Assembly: GCF_000527175.1 (NCBI RefSeq)
Contig: NZ_AZUR01000001.1
Location: 2,394,501 to 2,458,500 of the forward strand
Reading direction: 5' to 3'
Length of the DNA stretch: 64,000 nucleotides
DNA from: Pseudogulbenkiania sp. MAI-1
GTDB lineage: Bacteria; Pseudomonadota; Gammaproteobacteria; Burkholderiales; Chromobacteriaceae
The translations under genes and the position numbers were made by a program. Every line of letters begins with the position of its first letter. Positions within the stretch are counted from its first letter, which is position 1. A model generated the notes under the pieces. That model was not told where the DNA came from, made no database searches, and saw nothing but the letters and a program-made list of their open reading frames with translations. Shown in pieces: positions 46,793-56,351 of the stretch.

Positions 46793-47878
46793 GTGGAACG
46801 ACGCTCATTTCTGAAGAAAGCCGGCGCCACCGGCCTCGCCGCTGCCGCCGTGTCGGCCCCCGCCATCGCCGCCGAGGCCCCGACCATCCGCTGGCGCCTG
46901 GCCTCCAGCTTCCCGAAGAGCCTGGACACCATCTACGGTGGTGCCGACACCTTGGCCAACCGCGTCAGCCAGCTCACCGGCGGCAAGTTCCAGATCCGGG
47001 TGTTCGCCGGGGGTGAAATCGTGCCGGGTACCCAGGTACTCGATGCCGTGCAGAACGGCACGGTGGAATGCGGGCACAGCTGCGGCTACTACTACGTGGG
47101 CAAGAACAAGGCGTTCGGTTTCGATACCTCGGTGCCGTTCGGCCTGACCTCGCGCCAACAGGCGGCGTGGATGTACTACGGCAACGGCCTGAAGCTGCTG
47201 CGCGAACTGTACGCCCAGTACAACATCATCAACTTCCCGGGCGGCAACACTGGCACCCAGATGGGCGGCTGGTTCCGCAACGAAGTCAAATCGCTGGCCG
47301 ACCTCAAGGGCCTGAAAATGCGCATTCCCGGCCTGGGCGGCGAGGTCATGTCCCGTCTCGGTGCGGTACCGCAGACCATCGCCGGCGGCGACATCTACCC
47401 GGCGCTGGAAAAAGGCACCATCGATGCCACCGAATGGGTCGGCCCCTATGACGACGAAAAGCTCGGCTTCTACAAGGTGGCCAAGCACTACTACTACCCG
47501 GGCTTCTGGGAACCGGGTCCGCAGATCACCTTCTTCGTCAACATGAAGGAATGGGCCAAACTGCCGAAGGAGTACCAGGCGGCTTTCGAGGCGGCGGCGG
47601 CCGAGGCCAACATCATGATGCAGGCCGAGTACGACGCCAAGAACCCGCAAGCACTGGTCAGCCTGCTGCAAAAAGGCGTCAAGCTGCACAAGTACCCGCT
47701 GGACATCCTCAAGGCCGCGCAGAAGGCCGCCTTCGAGATGTACGAAGAAGAGGCCGCCAAGAATCCGATCTTCAAGAAGATCTATACCGACTGGAAGAAA
47801 TTCCGCACCCTGGAGCACGGCTGGTTCAACCTGGCGGAAGCCACGCTGGAAAACTTCATGTACAGCAACCGCAAGTAA
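46793..47878 (+). CDS. dctP: TRAP transporter substrate-binding protein (DctP, TakP-like), Tat-exported
   Basis: A 361-residue periplasmic binding protein starting at a GTG at 46793 with AAAGGAG eight bases before it. ERRSFLKKAGATGLAAAAVSAPAIA is a twin-arginine signal, so it is probably exported folded. WRLASSFPKSLDTIYGGAD, the CGYYYVGKN segment and RIPGLGGEVMSRLGAVPQTI resemble the TakP group, which binds 2-oxo acids. Lying after acnA, an oxo-acid or other organic acid ligand is plausible, but not proven. Confidence 0.9.
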   Translation: MERRSFLKKAGATGLAAAAVSAPAIAAEAPTIRWRLASSFPKSLDTIYGGADTLANRVSQLTGGKFQIRVFAGGEIVPGTQVLDAVQNGTVECGHSCGYYYVGKNKAFGFDTSVPFGLTSRQQAAWMYYGNGLKLLRELYAQYNIINFPGGNTGTQMGGWFRNEVKSLADLKGLKMRIPGLGGEVMSRLGAVPQTIAGGDIYPALEKGTIDATEWVGPYDDEKLGFYKVAKHYYYPGFWEPGPQITFFVNMKEWAKLPKEYQAAFEAAAAEANIMMQAEYDAKNPQALVSLLQKGVKLHKYPLDILKAAQKAAFEMYEEEAAKNPIFKKIYTDWKKFRTLEHGWFNLAEATLENFMYSNRK

Positions 47879-47900
47879 ACCGATTGCCAGCTCTGCCAAA

Positions 47901-47921
47901 CCGCTCGTGATTCACGAGCGG
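47901..47921 (+). terminator. Intrinsic terminator of the TRAP operon
   Basis: CCGCTCGTG-ATT-CACGAGCGG, a perfect 9-bp stem followed at once by TTTTTG. It is 22 bases after the dctP stop. Confidence 0.85.
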
Positions 47922-48004
47922 TTTTTGCTTTTGGTGCGGATGCTGGCTAGGCTGAAAAAGGTTGGCCGGACTTCGGCCGGCCTTGTCCAAGGGGAGTTGC
48001 CATC

Positions 48005-48286
48005 ATGAAGAGAGCCATCCTGCTGTTCTGGCCGTCGTTCCTGATCGCCGGTTTCGCCACCATGATGTTCTTTTCGATTTTCGACCCCTACGAACTCAGC
48101 CTGCACGGCGCCCAGCTGTTCGAGGACAAGCTGACGGCCTATTCGGTGTTCTTCCTGATCGCCTGGTCCTTCGGCGCATTGAACACCGCCATCGTGCTGC
48201 TGCTGGAAAAACCGACACAGGATGTGAACCACTTCTGCCTGCTGCCGCCCCCGGCCGCCAGTCAGGGTGATCCGGATCAGGCCTGA
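48005..48286 (+). CDS. Small inner-membrane hypothetical protein, 93 residues
   Basis: Two hydrophobic segments are clear: AILLFWPSFLIAGFATMMFF and YSVFFLIAWSFGALNTAIVLLL, with a short polar tail. AAGGGGAGTTGCC precedes the ATG. It overlaps the end of the converging cupin gene by ten bases. No function known to me. Confidence 0.7.
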   Translation: MKRAILLFWPSFLIAGFATMMFFSIFDPYELSLHGAQLFEDKLTAYSVFFLIAWSFGALNTAIVLLLEKPTQDVNHFCLLPPPAASQGDPDQA

Positions 48287-48669
48287 GCCGGCTGGCGCTC
48301 GACCACCACGAAATACTTGCGCACCGGCTCGACCACCTCGAATACACCGGTAAAGCCGGCGGGAATGACGGCCGCCTCGCCGGCGTGGACATCCACTGTC
48401 CGCCCGTCGGCTTCGTGCAGACGGACATGGCCTTCGATCACGGCGAAGAATTCATCCTTGTTGTCGGCAAAGGCGATACGCCAGGCGCCCTTCTCGCACG
48501 ACCAGACGCCGGCACTCACCTCCCCGGTCGGGTTCTCGAAATGGCTCCAAGTCAGGCGGCGCGGATTGCCGGACAGCAGCCGATCCGGACGCGGGTAATC
48601 GACGGACGGCTCGACGGCAGGGTCGGCAAACAGGGTGATGCGCTTGGGAGCAACGGCGTGATCGGTCAT
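48277..48669 (-). CDS. Cupin-domain protein (Cupin_3/DUF861-like)
   Basis: A 130-residue single cupin. WSCEKGAWRIAFADNKDEFFAVIEGHV and EAAVIPAGFTGVFEV form the two cupin motifs, with Glu and His in place for metal binding less than fully conserved. Small proteins of this type are found with ureidoglycine aminohydrolases or as unknown metal enzymes. It sits alone between the small membrane protein and argE. Confidence 0.82.
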   Translation of the reverse strand: MTDHAVAPKRITLFADPAVEPSVDYPRPDRLLSGNPRRLTWSHFENPTGEVSAGVWSCEKGAWRIAFADNKDEFFAVIEGHVRLHEADGRTVDVHAGEAAVIPAGFTGVFEVVEPVRKYFVVVERQPAQA

Positions 48670-48769
48670 GGCGGTCTTCAGGAATGCCGCCTGACGGCGG
48701 CAAGATCAAGGTCTAATAGAGCGGCGAAGGCCGGGAAGCCGGCATTCTGCCGCCCTCCCTTGCCACTGG

Positions 48770-49951
48770 CTAGTCCCTAGCGGCCGCCGGTGCGCTGAGC
48801 AAGTCGCCCAGCTTGGCCAGCCACTCGCTGCAGGCGTACAGCTGGTCGAGCTCGATATACTCGTCGGGACGGTGGGCCTGCTTGATCGATCCCGGCCCGC
48901 AGACCACGCTCGGCATGCCCGCCTCGTGGAACAGTCCGGCCTCGGTGGCGTAGGCCACACCCTCCCCCTGGCAACAGCCGGTCAGCGTTTCGACGTACTG
49001 CATCACCGCGCTCTCCGGCACGGCCTCGAAGGCGGGGCAATACACCGTGGGCTCGATGGTGATGTCGCTCTCCTCGGCCACGGTGCGCATCTCCTCCAGC
49101 AGGCTGGAGGCGTAGTCGCGCACCGAGTCGACGTAGCGTTCCGGCTGGTCGCCGGGCAGCCAGCGGCACTCGAACACGAACTCGCAGTCCTTGGGCACGA
49201 TGTTGGGCGCGGTGCCGCCCTGGATGGTGCCGGTCTGCAGCGTGGTGAACGGTACGTCGTACAGGGCATGCCGATGACCGAACGACGCCTCGGTGTCGGC
49301 GAGCTTGCGGATATGCATGATCAGCCGGGCGGCGTACTCGATGGCGTTGACGCCGAACGGCGTCAGCGAGGAGTGCGCCGCACGCCCGCCGACGCGGCAG
49401 CGGTAATGGGCGATGCCCTTGTGCGCGATGACCGGCTTCATCTCGGTCGGCTCGCCGATGATGCAGCCGGCCACCTTGACGCCGGATTGCTGCAAGTCGT
49501 CGATCAGGCCGCGCACGCCGAGGCAGCCCACCTCCTCGTCGTACGACAGCGCGATGCCGACCGATTGCGTGAGCCGGCCGGCTTCGGCCAGTTCCAGGAA
49601 GAACGGCACCTTGGCCAGCACGCAGGCGATGAAGCCCTTCATGTCGGCCGAACCCCGGCCGTACAACTTGCCGTCCCGTTCGATCAGCTCGAACGGCGGG
49701 GTCTGCCACGCCTGGCCATCGACCGGCACCACGTCGGTATGGCCGGACAGCACCACGGCAGGCAGATCGGGCGGACCGATCTGGGCAAACAGGTTGGCCT
49801 TGCTGCCGTCGGCGTTGAAGGTCAGCCGCGACGACACGCCGAACGAATCCAGGTACTGCTGCACCCAGCGAATCAGCTCGAGGTTGGAATGGCGGCTGGT
49901 GGTATCAAACGCCACCAGCGTGGCAAGCAGGTCACGAACGGAAGCGGTCAT
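48770..49951 (-). CDS. argE: Acetylornithine deacetylase ArgE
   Basis: A 393-residue M20-family zinc amidohydrolase removing acetate from N-acetylornithine in arginine synthesis. Metal ligands are in SGHTDVVPVDGQAW and YGRGSADMKGF, the catalytic pair in SYDEEVGCLG, a further Glu in IIGEPTEMKPV, and the last His in QAHRPDEYIELDQL. The start is taken at the ATG at 49951; the frame continues open upstream for 150 codons without family similarity. Confidence 0.93.
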   Translation of the reverse strand: MTASVRDLLATLVAFDTTSRHSNLELIRWVQQYLDSFGVSSRLTFNADGSKANLFAQIGPPDLPAVVLSGHTDVVPVDGQAWQTPPFELIERDGKLYGRGSADMKGFIACVLAKVPFFLELAEAGRLTQSVGIALSYDEEVGCLGVRGLIDDLQQSGVKVAGCIIGEPTEMKPVIAHKGIAHYRCRVGGRAAHSSLTPFGVNAIEYAARLIMHIRKLADTEASFGHRHALYDVPFTTLQTGTIQGGTAPNIVPKDCEFVFECRWLPGDQPERYVDSVRDYASSLLEEMRTVAEESDITIEPTVYCPAFEAVPESAVMQYVETLTGCCQGEGVAYATEAGLFHEAGMPSVVCGPGSIKQAHRPDEYIELDQLYACSEWLAKLGDLLSAPAAARD

Positions 49952-50141
49952 GCGATTTCCAGGGAGGAGACGTGCCCTAAGCATAATCCAAGCACGGCCC
50001 CTTGCACCATGCTCGCCGGCAGGCTCGCTCCCGCCGGCCGATCCGAGCGCCGGGATCCGACCAGGCCAGCAACGCAGCCACCACTGCGTTAGGCCGCGGC
50101 AAACTGTTATGATCATGGCAAACCACTGCGCGCACACTGTC

Positions 50142-51506
50142 ATGACCAAGCCATCACGCATGAAATGGGAACACCTGCTGTCGGCCCGGCGCTTCAAGCA
50201 GATCGACGGCGACGTGCTGCCCACCCGCACCCCGGCGACCAGCGAGGGCGCGTCCGGGTTGCGCAGCGACTTCCACATCGACCACGACCGGGTGGTGTTC
50301 TCCAGCGCCTTTCGCCGCCTGGGGCGCAAGACCCAGGTGCACCCGCTGGCGCAGAACGACCACACCCACAACCGTCTGACGCACAGCGTCGAGGTGGCCA
50401 GCGTCGGGCGCAGTCTCGGCAACCGTGTGGGGGTGATGATGCAGCATGCTGGCCAGTTGCCGGCCGGCTATACCCCGCACGACATCGGCGCGGTGGTCCA
50501 GGTGGCCTGCCTGGCCCACGACATCGGCAACCCGCCGTTCGGCCACACCGGTGAAGATGCCTTGCGTGACTGGTTCCGCGACGAGCGCCATGCACCGCTG
50601 CTGGAAGGCCTGAGCCCGGCCGAGCAGCGCGACGTGCAGACCTACGAGGGCAACGCGCACAGTCTGCGCATGCTGGCCACGCTCGAGATGTACGCCGGCG
50701 AAGGCGGCATGCGCCTGACCGCCGCGGCGATCGGTGCGCTGATCAAGTACCCGTGGACCTCCAGCGCCGAGCCCGCCTACCTGCGCGACAAGTTCAACAT
50801 CTACCAGACCGAGCTGCCCTACTTCCGCCAGATTGCCGCCGAACTCGGCCTGATCGAGCGCGGCCCCGATCAATGGGCGCGCCACCCGCTGTCCTACCTG
50901 ATGGAGGCGGCCGACGACATCTGCTACGCCATCCTCGACCTGGAGGACGCGGTCGAGATCGGCATCCTCGACTATTCCGAGTTCGAGAAGCTGTTCACCA
51001 AGTTCGCCGAAGTCGACAAGCTGTGGAGCACGCCCTCGGTACGCCAGAAGTGTGCGATGCTGCGCGGCATGGCGATCGGCCGCTGCGTGGCCGAAGTGGC
51101 GGAGAAGTTCATGCTGCATCAGGACACGCTCCTGGCCGGCGCCTTCCAGGGCAAGGACCTGATCGACGTGTGCGCCCCCGATATCCGCGACACGCTGCTC
51201 GAGGCGAAGAAACTCGCCAGCCAGAAGGTCTACCGGCACCGCACCAAGCTGGTCACCGAAATCGCGTCCTTCCCCTGCCTCTCCACACTGCTCGACGTGC
51301 TGGTGCCGGCGGTGGCGGCCAAGGTGCGGGGTGAACGGCTATCGGCGCGCCACACGCTGGCGCTCGGCCTGATGGCGGAAACGCCCTTCAGCGACAAGGA
51401 CACGCCTTACCTGGCCTACATGAAAGTGCTGGATTTCGTCGGCGGCATGACCGACAACTACGCCGCCAATCTGGCGCGCGAGATTTCCGGCGTCGGCATC
51501 CTCTGA
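50142..51506 (+). CDS. dgt: Deoxyguanosinetriphosphate triphosphohydrolase-like protein (HD domain)
   Basis: About 454 residues. HD-domain metal ligands are in NRLTHSVEVASVGR and ACLAHDIGNPPFGHTGE, and the conserved TYEGNAHSLRML follows. These enzymes split dNTPs into deoxynucleoside and triphosphate. No ribosome site clearly picks among ATGs at 50109, 50142 and 50160; I use 50142. The C-terminal ends GMTDNYAANLAREISG, typical for the family. Confidence 0.9.
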   Translation: MTKPSRMKWEHLLSARRFKQIDGDVLPTRTPATSEGASGLRSDFHIDHDRVVFSSAFRRLGRKTQVHPLAQNDHTHNRLTHSVEVASVGRSLGNRVGVMMQHAGQLPAGYTPHDIGAVVQVACLAHDIGNPPFGHTGEDALRDWFRDERHAPLLEGLSPAEQRDVQTYEGNAHSLRMLATLEMYAGEGGMRLTAAAIGALIKYPWTSSAEPAYLRDKFNIYQTELPYFRQIAAELGLIERGPDQWARHPLSYLMEAADDICYAILDLEDAVEIGILDYSEFEKLFTKFAEVDKLWSTPSVRQKCAMLRGMAIGRCVAEVAEKFMLHQDTLLAGAFQGKDLIDVCAPDIRDTLLEAKKLASQKVYRHRTKLVTEIASFPCLSTLLDVLVPAVAAKVRGERLSARHTLALGLMAETPFSDKDTPYLAYMKVLDFVGGMTDNYAANLAREISGVGIL

Positions 51507-51628
51507 CCCCTTCCGCCGGAACGGGCTGCTCCAAGGTTGGCCGAAACACCGCCATCAAGGGTTTACCCTTGCTTGGCAGGTCAAGCCTTTTGACCAACAA
51601 TAACGATCACCCACCTCTGTAGACCACC

Positions 51629-52504
51629 ATGTTCGCGCGTATCGTCACCATCATCCTGCCTGTGCTGATCATCGTGCTGATCGGCTGGCTCTACGGCCGC
51701 AAGATGCGTCCCGACATGCGCGCCGTCAACACGCTCAACATGGACGTCTGCGTGCCGCTCCTGGTGTTCTCCGCCCTGGCCGCCAAGGATTTCGACCTCG
51801 TCAGCCAATGGAAGCTGCTGCCGGCGGCGGCCGGGGTGGTCGCGCTGTCGGGCCTCCTGGCCTGGCCGGTGGCTCGCGCCACCGGCAACCAGGTGCGCAC
51901 CCTGCTGCCGCCGTCGATGTTCAACAACTGCGGCAACATGGGCCTGCCGCTGGCCCTGCTCGCCTTCGGCCGCGCCGGCTTCAACGCCTTCGTGGTGCTG
52001 TTCGTCGTCTCCAACCTGCTGCACTTCACGCTGGGTGCCTTCATCTTCAGTCGCCACACCCGTTTCAGCGGGCTGTTGAAGAACCCCATCGTGCTCGCCA
52101 CCCTGCTGGGACTGGTATTCGCGCTGGCGGGCTGGCATCTGCCCGACGGGGTGATGATCGGCCTGAAGATGCTGGGCGACGCCGCGATTCCGCTGATGCT
52201 GTTTGCCCTGGGTGTGCGCATGGTCGACGCTAACCTGCGCGACTGGAAGATCGGCCTGCTCGGCGCCGCGCTGTGTCCCCTGAGCGGACTCCTGGCCGCC
52301 GCCGCCATCGTGCCGCTGCTCGGTTTGTCGCCGCAGCAGACCGGGCTGGTCTACCTGTTCGGCGTGCTGCCGCCTGCGGTACTCAACTTCATGATGGCGG
52401 AGATCTACCAGCAGGAACCGGGCAAGATGGCCTCGATCGTGCTGATCGGCAACCTGGCGAGCCTGGCCTTCGTGCCGTTCGGGCTGTGGCTGGCGCTGGG
52501 CTGA
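51629..52504 (+). CDS. AEC-family transporter (auxin efflux carrier-like permease)
   Basis: A 291-residue permease with about ten hydrophobic segments. The central FNNCGNMGLPLALLAFG and the late QQEPGKMASIVLIGNLASL are markers of the AEC family, which moves organic anions such as malate or malonate in bacteria. Substrate not determined. It lies 120 bases after dgt on the same strand. Confidence 0.88.
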   Translation: MFARIVTIILPVLIIVLIGWLYGRKMRPDMRAVNTLNMDVCVPLLVFSALAAKDFDLVSQWKLLPAAAGVVALSGLLAWPVARATGNQVRTLLPPSMFNNCGNMGLPLALLAFGRAGFNAFVVLFVVSNLLHFTLGAFIFSRHTRFSGLLKNPIVLATLLGLVFALAGWHLPDGVMIGLKMLGDAAIPLMLFALGVRMVDANLRDWKIGLLGAALCPLSGLLAAAAIVPLLGLSPQQTGLVYLFGVLPPAVLNFMMAEIYQQEPGKMASIVLIGNLASLAFVPFGLWLALG

Positions 52505-52537
52505 CCCGAAAGCGTGCCGGGCTGGTACAATCAGCCG

Positions 52538-53185
52538 ATGAACTCCGCCCCGCTGACCCGCTTCTGCTTCGTGCGCCACGGCGAAACCGACTGGAACCGC
52601 GAACGCCGCCTGCAAGGCCAGATCGACACTCCGCTCAACGCCACCGGTCTGGAGCAGGCCCGGGCGCTGAGCCAGGCCCTGGCCGCCCTCGACCAGCGCT
52701 TCGACGCGCTCTATTGCAGCGACCTCGCCCGCACCCGCCAGACCGCCGCCCCGATCGGCCTGGTCACCGGGCTGGACATCAGCCTGGACCCGCTGCTGCG
52801 CGAGCGCCACTACGGCCACCTGCAGGGGCTCACCTACCACGAGGCCGGCGAAATCCTGCCCGAAGCGTATCGCCGCCACCGCGACCGCGATCCGCACGAG
52901 GTCCCCGAGGGCGGCGAGAGCCTGCATGCTTTCAACGTCAGGGTGCAGGCGTTCCTGGATAATGCCGTGGCCGAACACCCCGGCCGATCCTTGCTCGTCG
53001 TCACCCATGGCGGCGTGCTCGACATGGTCTACCGCATCGCCACCGGCAAGCCGCTGACCGAACCGCGCGACTTCCCCATCCCCAACGCCGCCTTCAACTG
53101 GGTGGTCCATCATCGCGGCGAATGGCAGCTGGAGAAATGGGCGGACCGCGGCCATCTGAGCGGCTCGCTGGACGAGTTGCTGTAA
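52538..53185 (+). CDS. Histidine phosphatase family protein (phosphoglycerate-mutase-like)
   Basis: About 215 residues from the ATG at 52538 (MNSAPLTRFC). The catalytic RHGETDWN motif lies at residues 13-20, and the second His in VVTHGGVLDMVYR near the C-terminal third. The length and LYCSDLARTRQTAAPI place it with GpmB/CobC-type phosphatases. The physiological substrate cannot be told from sequence. Confidence 0.9.
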   Translation: MNSAPLTRFCFVRHGETDWNRERRLQGQIDTPLNATGLEQARALSQALAALDQRFDALYCSDLARTRQTAAPIGLVTGLDISLDPLLRERHYGHLQGLTYHEAGEILPEAYRRHRDRDPHEVPEGGESLHAFNVRVQAFLDNAVAEHPGRSLLVVTHGGVLDMVYRIATGKPLTEPRDFPIPNAAFNWVVHHRGEWQLEKWADRGHLSGSLDELL

Positions 53186-53298
53186 GCCCCGGCGCCGTCA
53201 GTCGACCAACGGGGGCAGTGGACACCAAGCATGCCCCAACAGGTTGAGGCTGCGATGGCCGGACCAACCCTGCAGCGATGTTGACACAGGAGCCCACC

Positions 53299-53694
53299 AT
53301 GACCGACAAGATCGTCAAGAGCGACGCCGAGTGGCGCGCCCAGCTGACGCCCGAGCAGTACCGCGTCACCCGCCAGGCCGGCACCGAGCGCCCCTTCAGT
53401 GGCGAGCACTACTACCGCCGCGACAGCGGCGACTACCACTGCGTGTGCTGCGACGCGCTGCTGTTCCACTCCGACACCAAGTTCGACGCCGGCTGCGGCT
53501 GGCCCAGCTTCTGGGAGGAGGCCGTTCCCGGCAGCATCACCCGCATCGAAGACCGCTTGCACGGCATGATCCGCACCGAGGTGCGCTGCGCCCGCTGCGA
53601 CGCCCACTTGGGCCACGTCTTCGATGACGGCCCGCTCCCGACGGGGGAGCGTTATTGCATCAACTCGGTGGCGATCAGTTTCAAAAAAGGCTGA
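53299..53694 (+). CDS. msrB: Peptide methionine-(R)-S-oxide reductase MsrB
   Basis: A 131-residue selenium-independent MsrB. Zinc cysteines are in [10 protein letters not shown] and [12 protein letters not shown], the catalytic Cys in [11 protein letters not shown]. It repairs the R form of methionine sulfoxide using thioredoxin. AGGAGCCCACC precedes the ATG. Complete and well conserved. Confidence 0.96.
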   Translation: MTDKIVKSDAEWRAQLTPEQYRVTRQAGTERPFSGEHYYRRDSGDYHCVCCDALLFHSDTKFDAGCGWPSFWEEAVPGSITRIEDRLHGMIRTEVRCARCDAHLGHVFDDGPLPTGERYCINSVAISFKKG

Positions 53695-53764
53695 CGCGGT
53701 GTAGGTGTCGTCTGCGCCGCAGAAACACCTTCACCGTGACGCCGGTAACGAGTGGAACTTGTTT

Positions 53765-53793
53765 TACTCATTTTTACGGGATAAATATAATTA
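53765..53793 (+). promoter_or_regulatory. Sigma-70 promoter of the AAA ATPase gene
   Basis: TTTACT (53765-53770), a 17-base spacer and a perfect TATAAT (53788-53793) lie in an AT-rich island of about 80 bases. They support the start at 53834 rather than an earlier one at 53705. Confidence 0.7.
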
Positions 53794-53833
53794 TTGGAAT
53801 CCCATAATTCTGAATAATCACAGAGCCACCGCG

Positions 53834-54997
53834 ATGAGCACCTCGACGTTTTTCAGCCGTGCCCAGCTGGCACGCCAGATGGCAGACCAACTGCTCAACC
53901 CGGGTATTCTGGATGCCAACCTGCGATCGGGCTTGTTTCTCTCCGGCCAGCGCCGGACCGGCAAGACCACCTTCCTGAAGCAAGACCTGATCCCCATCCT
54001 GGAAGAGCGTGGCGCCATCGTGATCTATGTGGACCTCTGGTCCGATCCTCAAGCCAACCCCGCCACGCTGGTACACAACGCCATCAAGTCCAAGCTGCAG
54101 GAGCTCGAGACCCCCGGATCGTCCCTGCTGGCCAAGCTCAAGCGTTTGAAGGGCATCGACCTCGGCGCCGCCGGCTTCAAGCTAGGCATCAGCCTGGACA
54201 GCCTGGGCACCGAAAAAGGCGCCACGCTGGCGAGTGCGTTCTGTCATGTTGTCGACCAGGCGCACACGGATGTGGTCATCATCGTGGATGAAGTACAGCA
54301 CGCCATCAGCACCGATGAAGGCAACCGGATGCTGACCGCGATGAAGGCGGCGCGCGATGCCGTCAATGGCCGCGAGAACACGCCGGGCCATTTCCTGTTC
54401 ATCGGCACCGGCTCGCACCGGGCCAAGGTGCAGGAGCTGGTGATCAACCGGAACCAGGCCTTTCTGGGCGCCAGCTCGGTGGATTTCCCGCTGCTGGGCC
54501 GCGATTACGTCGAGTTCCTTCGCCAGCGGCTGGAAGAGGCCCACTACCCCAACCTGCCGGCACTGGACGTGATGGTCGCCGGGTTCGAGACGCTGGGCCA
54601 TCGGCCGGAAGAACTGATGAAGGCGCTGCGGCAGGTGATCCAGCTGCAGCCCGGGCAGGATGCGGACGTGTTTTTCCCGATCATTACCCAGACGCTGAAG
54701 TCATCGCTGGCCGACGTAGAGATCAGCAAGCTCGAGCAGCTCGGCAGCTTGGCCATGGTGGTGTTCGATCGCATCGCAAAGAGCCGGAGCGGCGTGAAAG
54801 GGTTGTACTCGGCAGAAGCACTGACCAGCTACCAGGAAGAGCTTGGGATGGACGTGAGTACCAGCGAGGTGCAGCAGATCCTGAACACGCTGTATGCGGA
54901 AAACCTGGTGATGAGAAGCGGGCATGGCAGCTACTGCGTGTCAGACCCCTATGTGCAGAAGCTGTGGGAGGAAAGAAAAGCCCTCGCCAGCATCTGA
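53834..54997 (+). CDS. AAA+/STAND-like ATPase with C-terminal winged helix
   Basis: About 387 residues from the ATG at 53834. The P-loop GQRRTGKTT is at residues 39-47, Walker B VVIIVDEVQHA near 145, and a sensor-like FLFIGTGSHR at about 193. The C-terminal region (YSAEALTSYQEELGMDVSTSEVQQILNTL) looks like a winged helix. It resembles the archaeal-type AAA ATPases found near toxin or defence genes, but stands alone here with its own AT-rich promoter. No partner gene is evident. Role unknown. Confidence 0.75.
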   Translation: MSTSTFFSRAQLARQMADQLLNPGILDANLRSGLFLSGQRRTGKTTFLKQDLIPILEERGAIVIYVDLWSDPQANPATLVHNAIKSKLQELETPGSSLLAKLKRLKGIDLGAAGFKLGISLDSLGTEKGATLASAFCHVVDQAHTDVVIIVDEVQHAISTDEGNRMLTAMKAARDAVNGRENTPGHFLFIGTGSHRAKVQELVINRNQAFLGASSVDFPLLGRDYVEFLRQRLEEAHYPNLPALDVMVAGFETLGHRPEELMKALRQVIQLQPGQDADVFFPIITQTLKSSLADVEISKLEQLGSLAMVVFDRIAKSRSGVKGLYSAEALTSYQEELGMDVSTSEVQQILNTLYAENLVMRSGHGSYCVSDPYVQKLWEERKALASI

Positions 54998-55094
54998 CAG
55001 GGGTACAGGCCAAGCACCTACCCGGTTGCGCCGGAATCTGATCGTCGAATCAGGCGTGCCCCAAACGACCAGTTAGGGTGCCGGACACCTAAGC

Positions 55095-56351
55095 TTAGAA
55101 AGCCAACTGGGAAATACCGTGGATCATCAATCCGGCCAAGCCGCCAATGAGGGTTCCGTTTATCCGGATATACTGGAGATCGTCCCCGATCTCCTGTTCG
55201 ATTTTCGATGCCATGGTGTCGGGGTCCCATTCGCGCACGGTGGTCGCGATCAGCTTGGCAACCTCATGCCGGCGTGAATCCACCACCTCGAGAATGATCC
55301 CCAGGGTCCACGCGTTCAATCGGGTTCTCAAGCCATGATCGTTCAGCAGGCCCCGGGCCATCATGGCCAACCCCTTGCGCAGCCGGGCCCGCAGAGCGGA
55401 GGCATGCTTGCCTGCATCGGCCTGGATAGCGCGTTTGATTTCCGGCCACAATCCATCCAGATATTCCTGCACCGCAGGATGCCGCAGCAACTGCTCCTTG
55501 ATCTCATCGGCTTTTTCCCGATATTCAGGGGATGTCCTGAGTTCCTGGATGAAATCCCGAACGGTCTGGTCGAAACGTAGCCGCCACGGATGCTGCTCGT
55601 CGTCGGCCAGATCGGTGAGGGCCTCCTCCGCCGCCTCCATGATCCGTGTCGCCACCCTGTCGTCCACCGACAATTGCCGCCACAGCCATGTCGTCCGGGC
55701 GCTCACCTTTTCCCTGATCAGGGGTTCGTTCTCCTTGAGCAGGGCGGCGACTTGACGAAGCATTTCGTCAATCAGCAGTTGATGACGATTTTCTGCGGTG
55801 AGCATCCCCAGTATCTCCGCCGTCAGAGGGGCCGCTTCGAAACGGCGGACGCGCTCGCTGACGTTCTTGAAGATGAACCGCCGGACTTGCTCGTCCTTTA
55901 CCGAATCCAGCATCCCCGGCAGCATCTCGCTCAGGTAATCGGCGACCTTGGCCCGGTTGCGCGGCTGATCCAGCCAATCGGCCAGCAGCGCGGCAAAGTC
56001 GATTCTTTCCAGCTTGGCCGTCAGCATGTCGGCAGCAAGGAAATTGCGTTCGATGAACCCGCCCAAGGCCGTGCCGATGCGCTCCTTGTTGCGCGGCACC
56101 ACCGCCGTATGGGGAATGGGGAGTCCCAAGGGACGGCGGAACAACGCGCTAACGGCAAACCAGTCAGCCAGGGCACCCACCATTGCCGCCTCGGCAAACG
56201 CGCGCAGGTAGCCCCAAAACGGATGGGCCGATTCATAGAGCCGGGCCGGGACATACAGGGCGGTGACGGCAAGCAGGAGGAGCGTCGCGACGTACCGCGT
56301 GGAGAGGAAGGGAGGGCGCAAAGAGAGTCGTGGCTTTGGCTTCGTTTTCAT
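55095..56351 (-). CDS. DUF445 family membrane-associated protein (YjiN-like)
   Basis: A 418-residue protein. After an N-terminal hydrophobic segment (RYVATLLLLAVTALYVPARL) comes AFAEAAMVGALADWFAVSALFRRPLGLPIPHTAVVPRNKERIG, given by its ends, the diagnostic DUF445 start. A long helical middle and a second hydrophobic end (LIGGLAGLMIHGISQL) follow. Function of the family is not established. Confidence 0.88.
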   Translation of the reverse strand: MKTKPKPRLSLRPPFLSTRYVATLLLLAVTALYVPARLYESAHPFWGYLRAFAEAAMVGALADWFAVSALFRRPLGLPIPHTAVVPRNKERIGTALGGFIERNFLAADMLTAKLERIDFAALLADWLDQPRNRAKVADYLSEMLPGMLDSVKDEQVRRFIFKNVSERVRRFEAAPLTAEILGMLTAENRHQLLIDEMLRQVAALLKENEPLIREKVSARTTWLWRQLSVDDRVATRIMEAAEEALTDLADDEQHPWRLRFDQTVRDFIQELRTSPEYREKADEIKEQLLRHPAVQEYLDGLWPEIKRAIQADAGKHASALRARLRKGLAMMARGLLNDHGLRTRLNAWTLGIILEVVDSRRHEVAKLIATTVREWDPDTMASKIEQEIGDDLQYIRINGTLIGGLAGLMIHGISQLAF

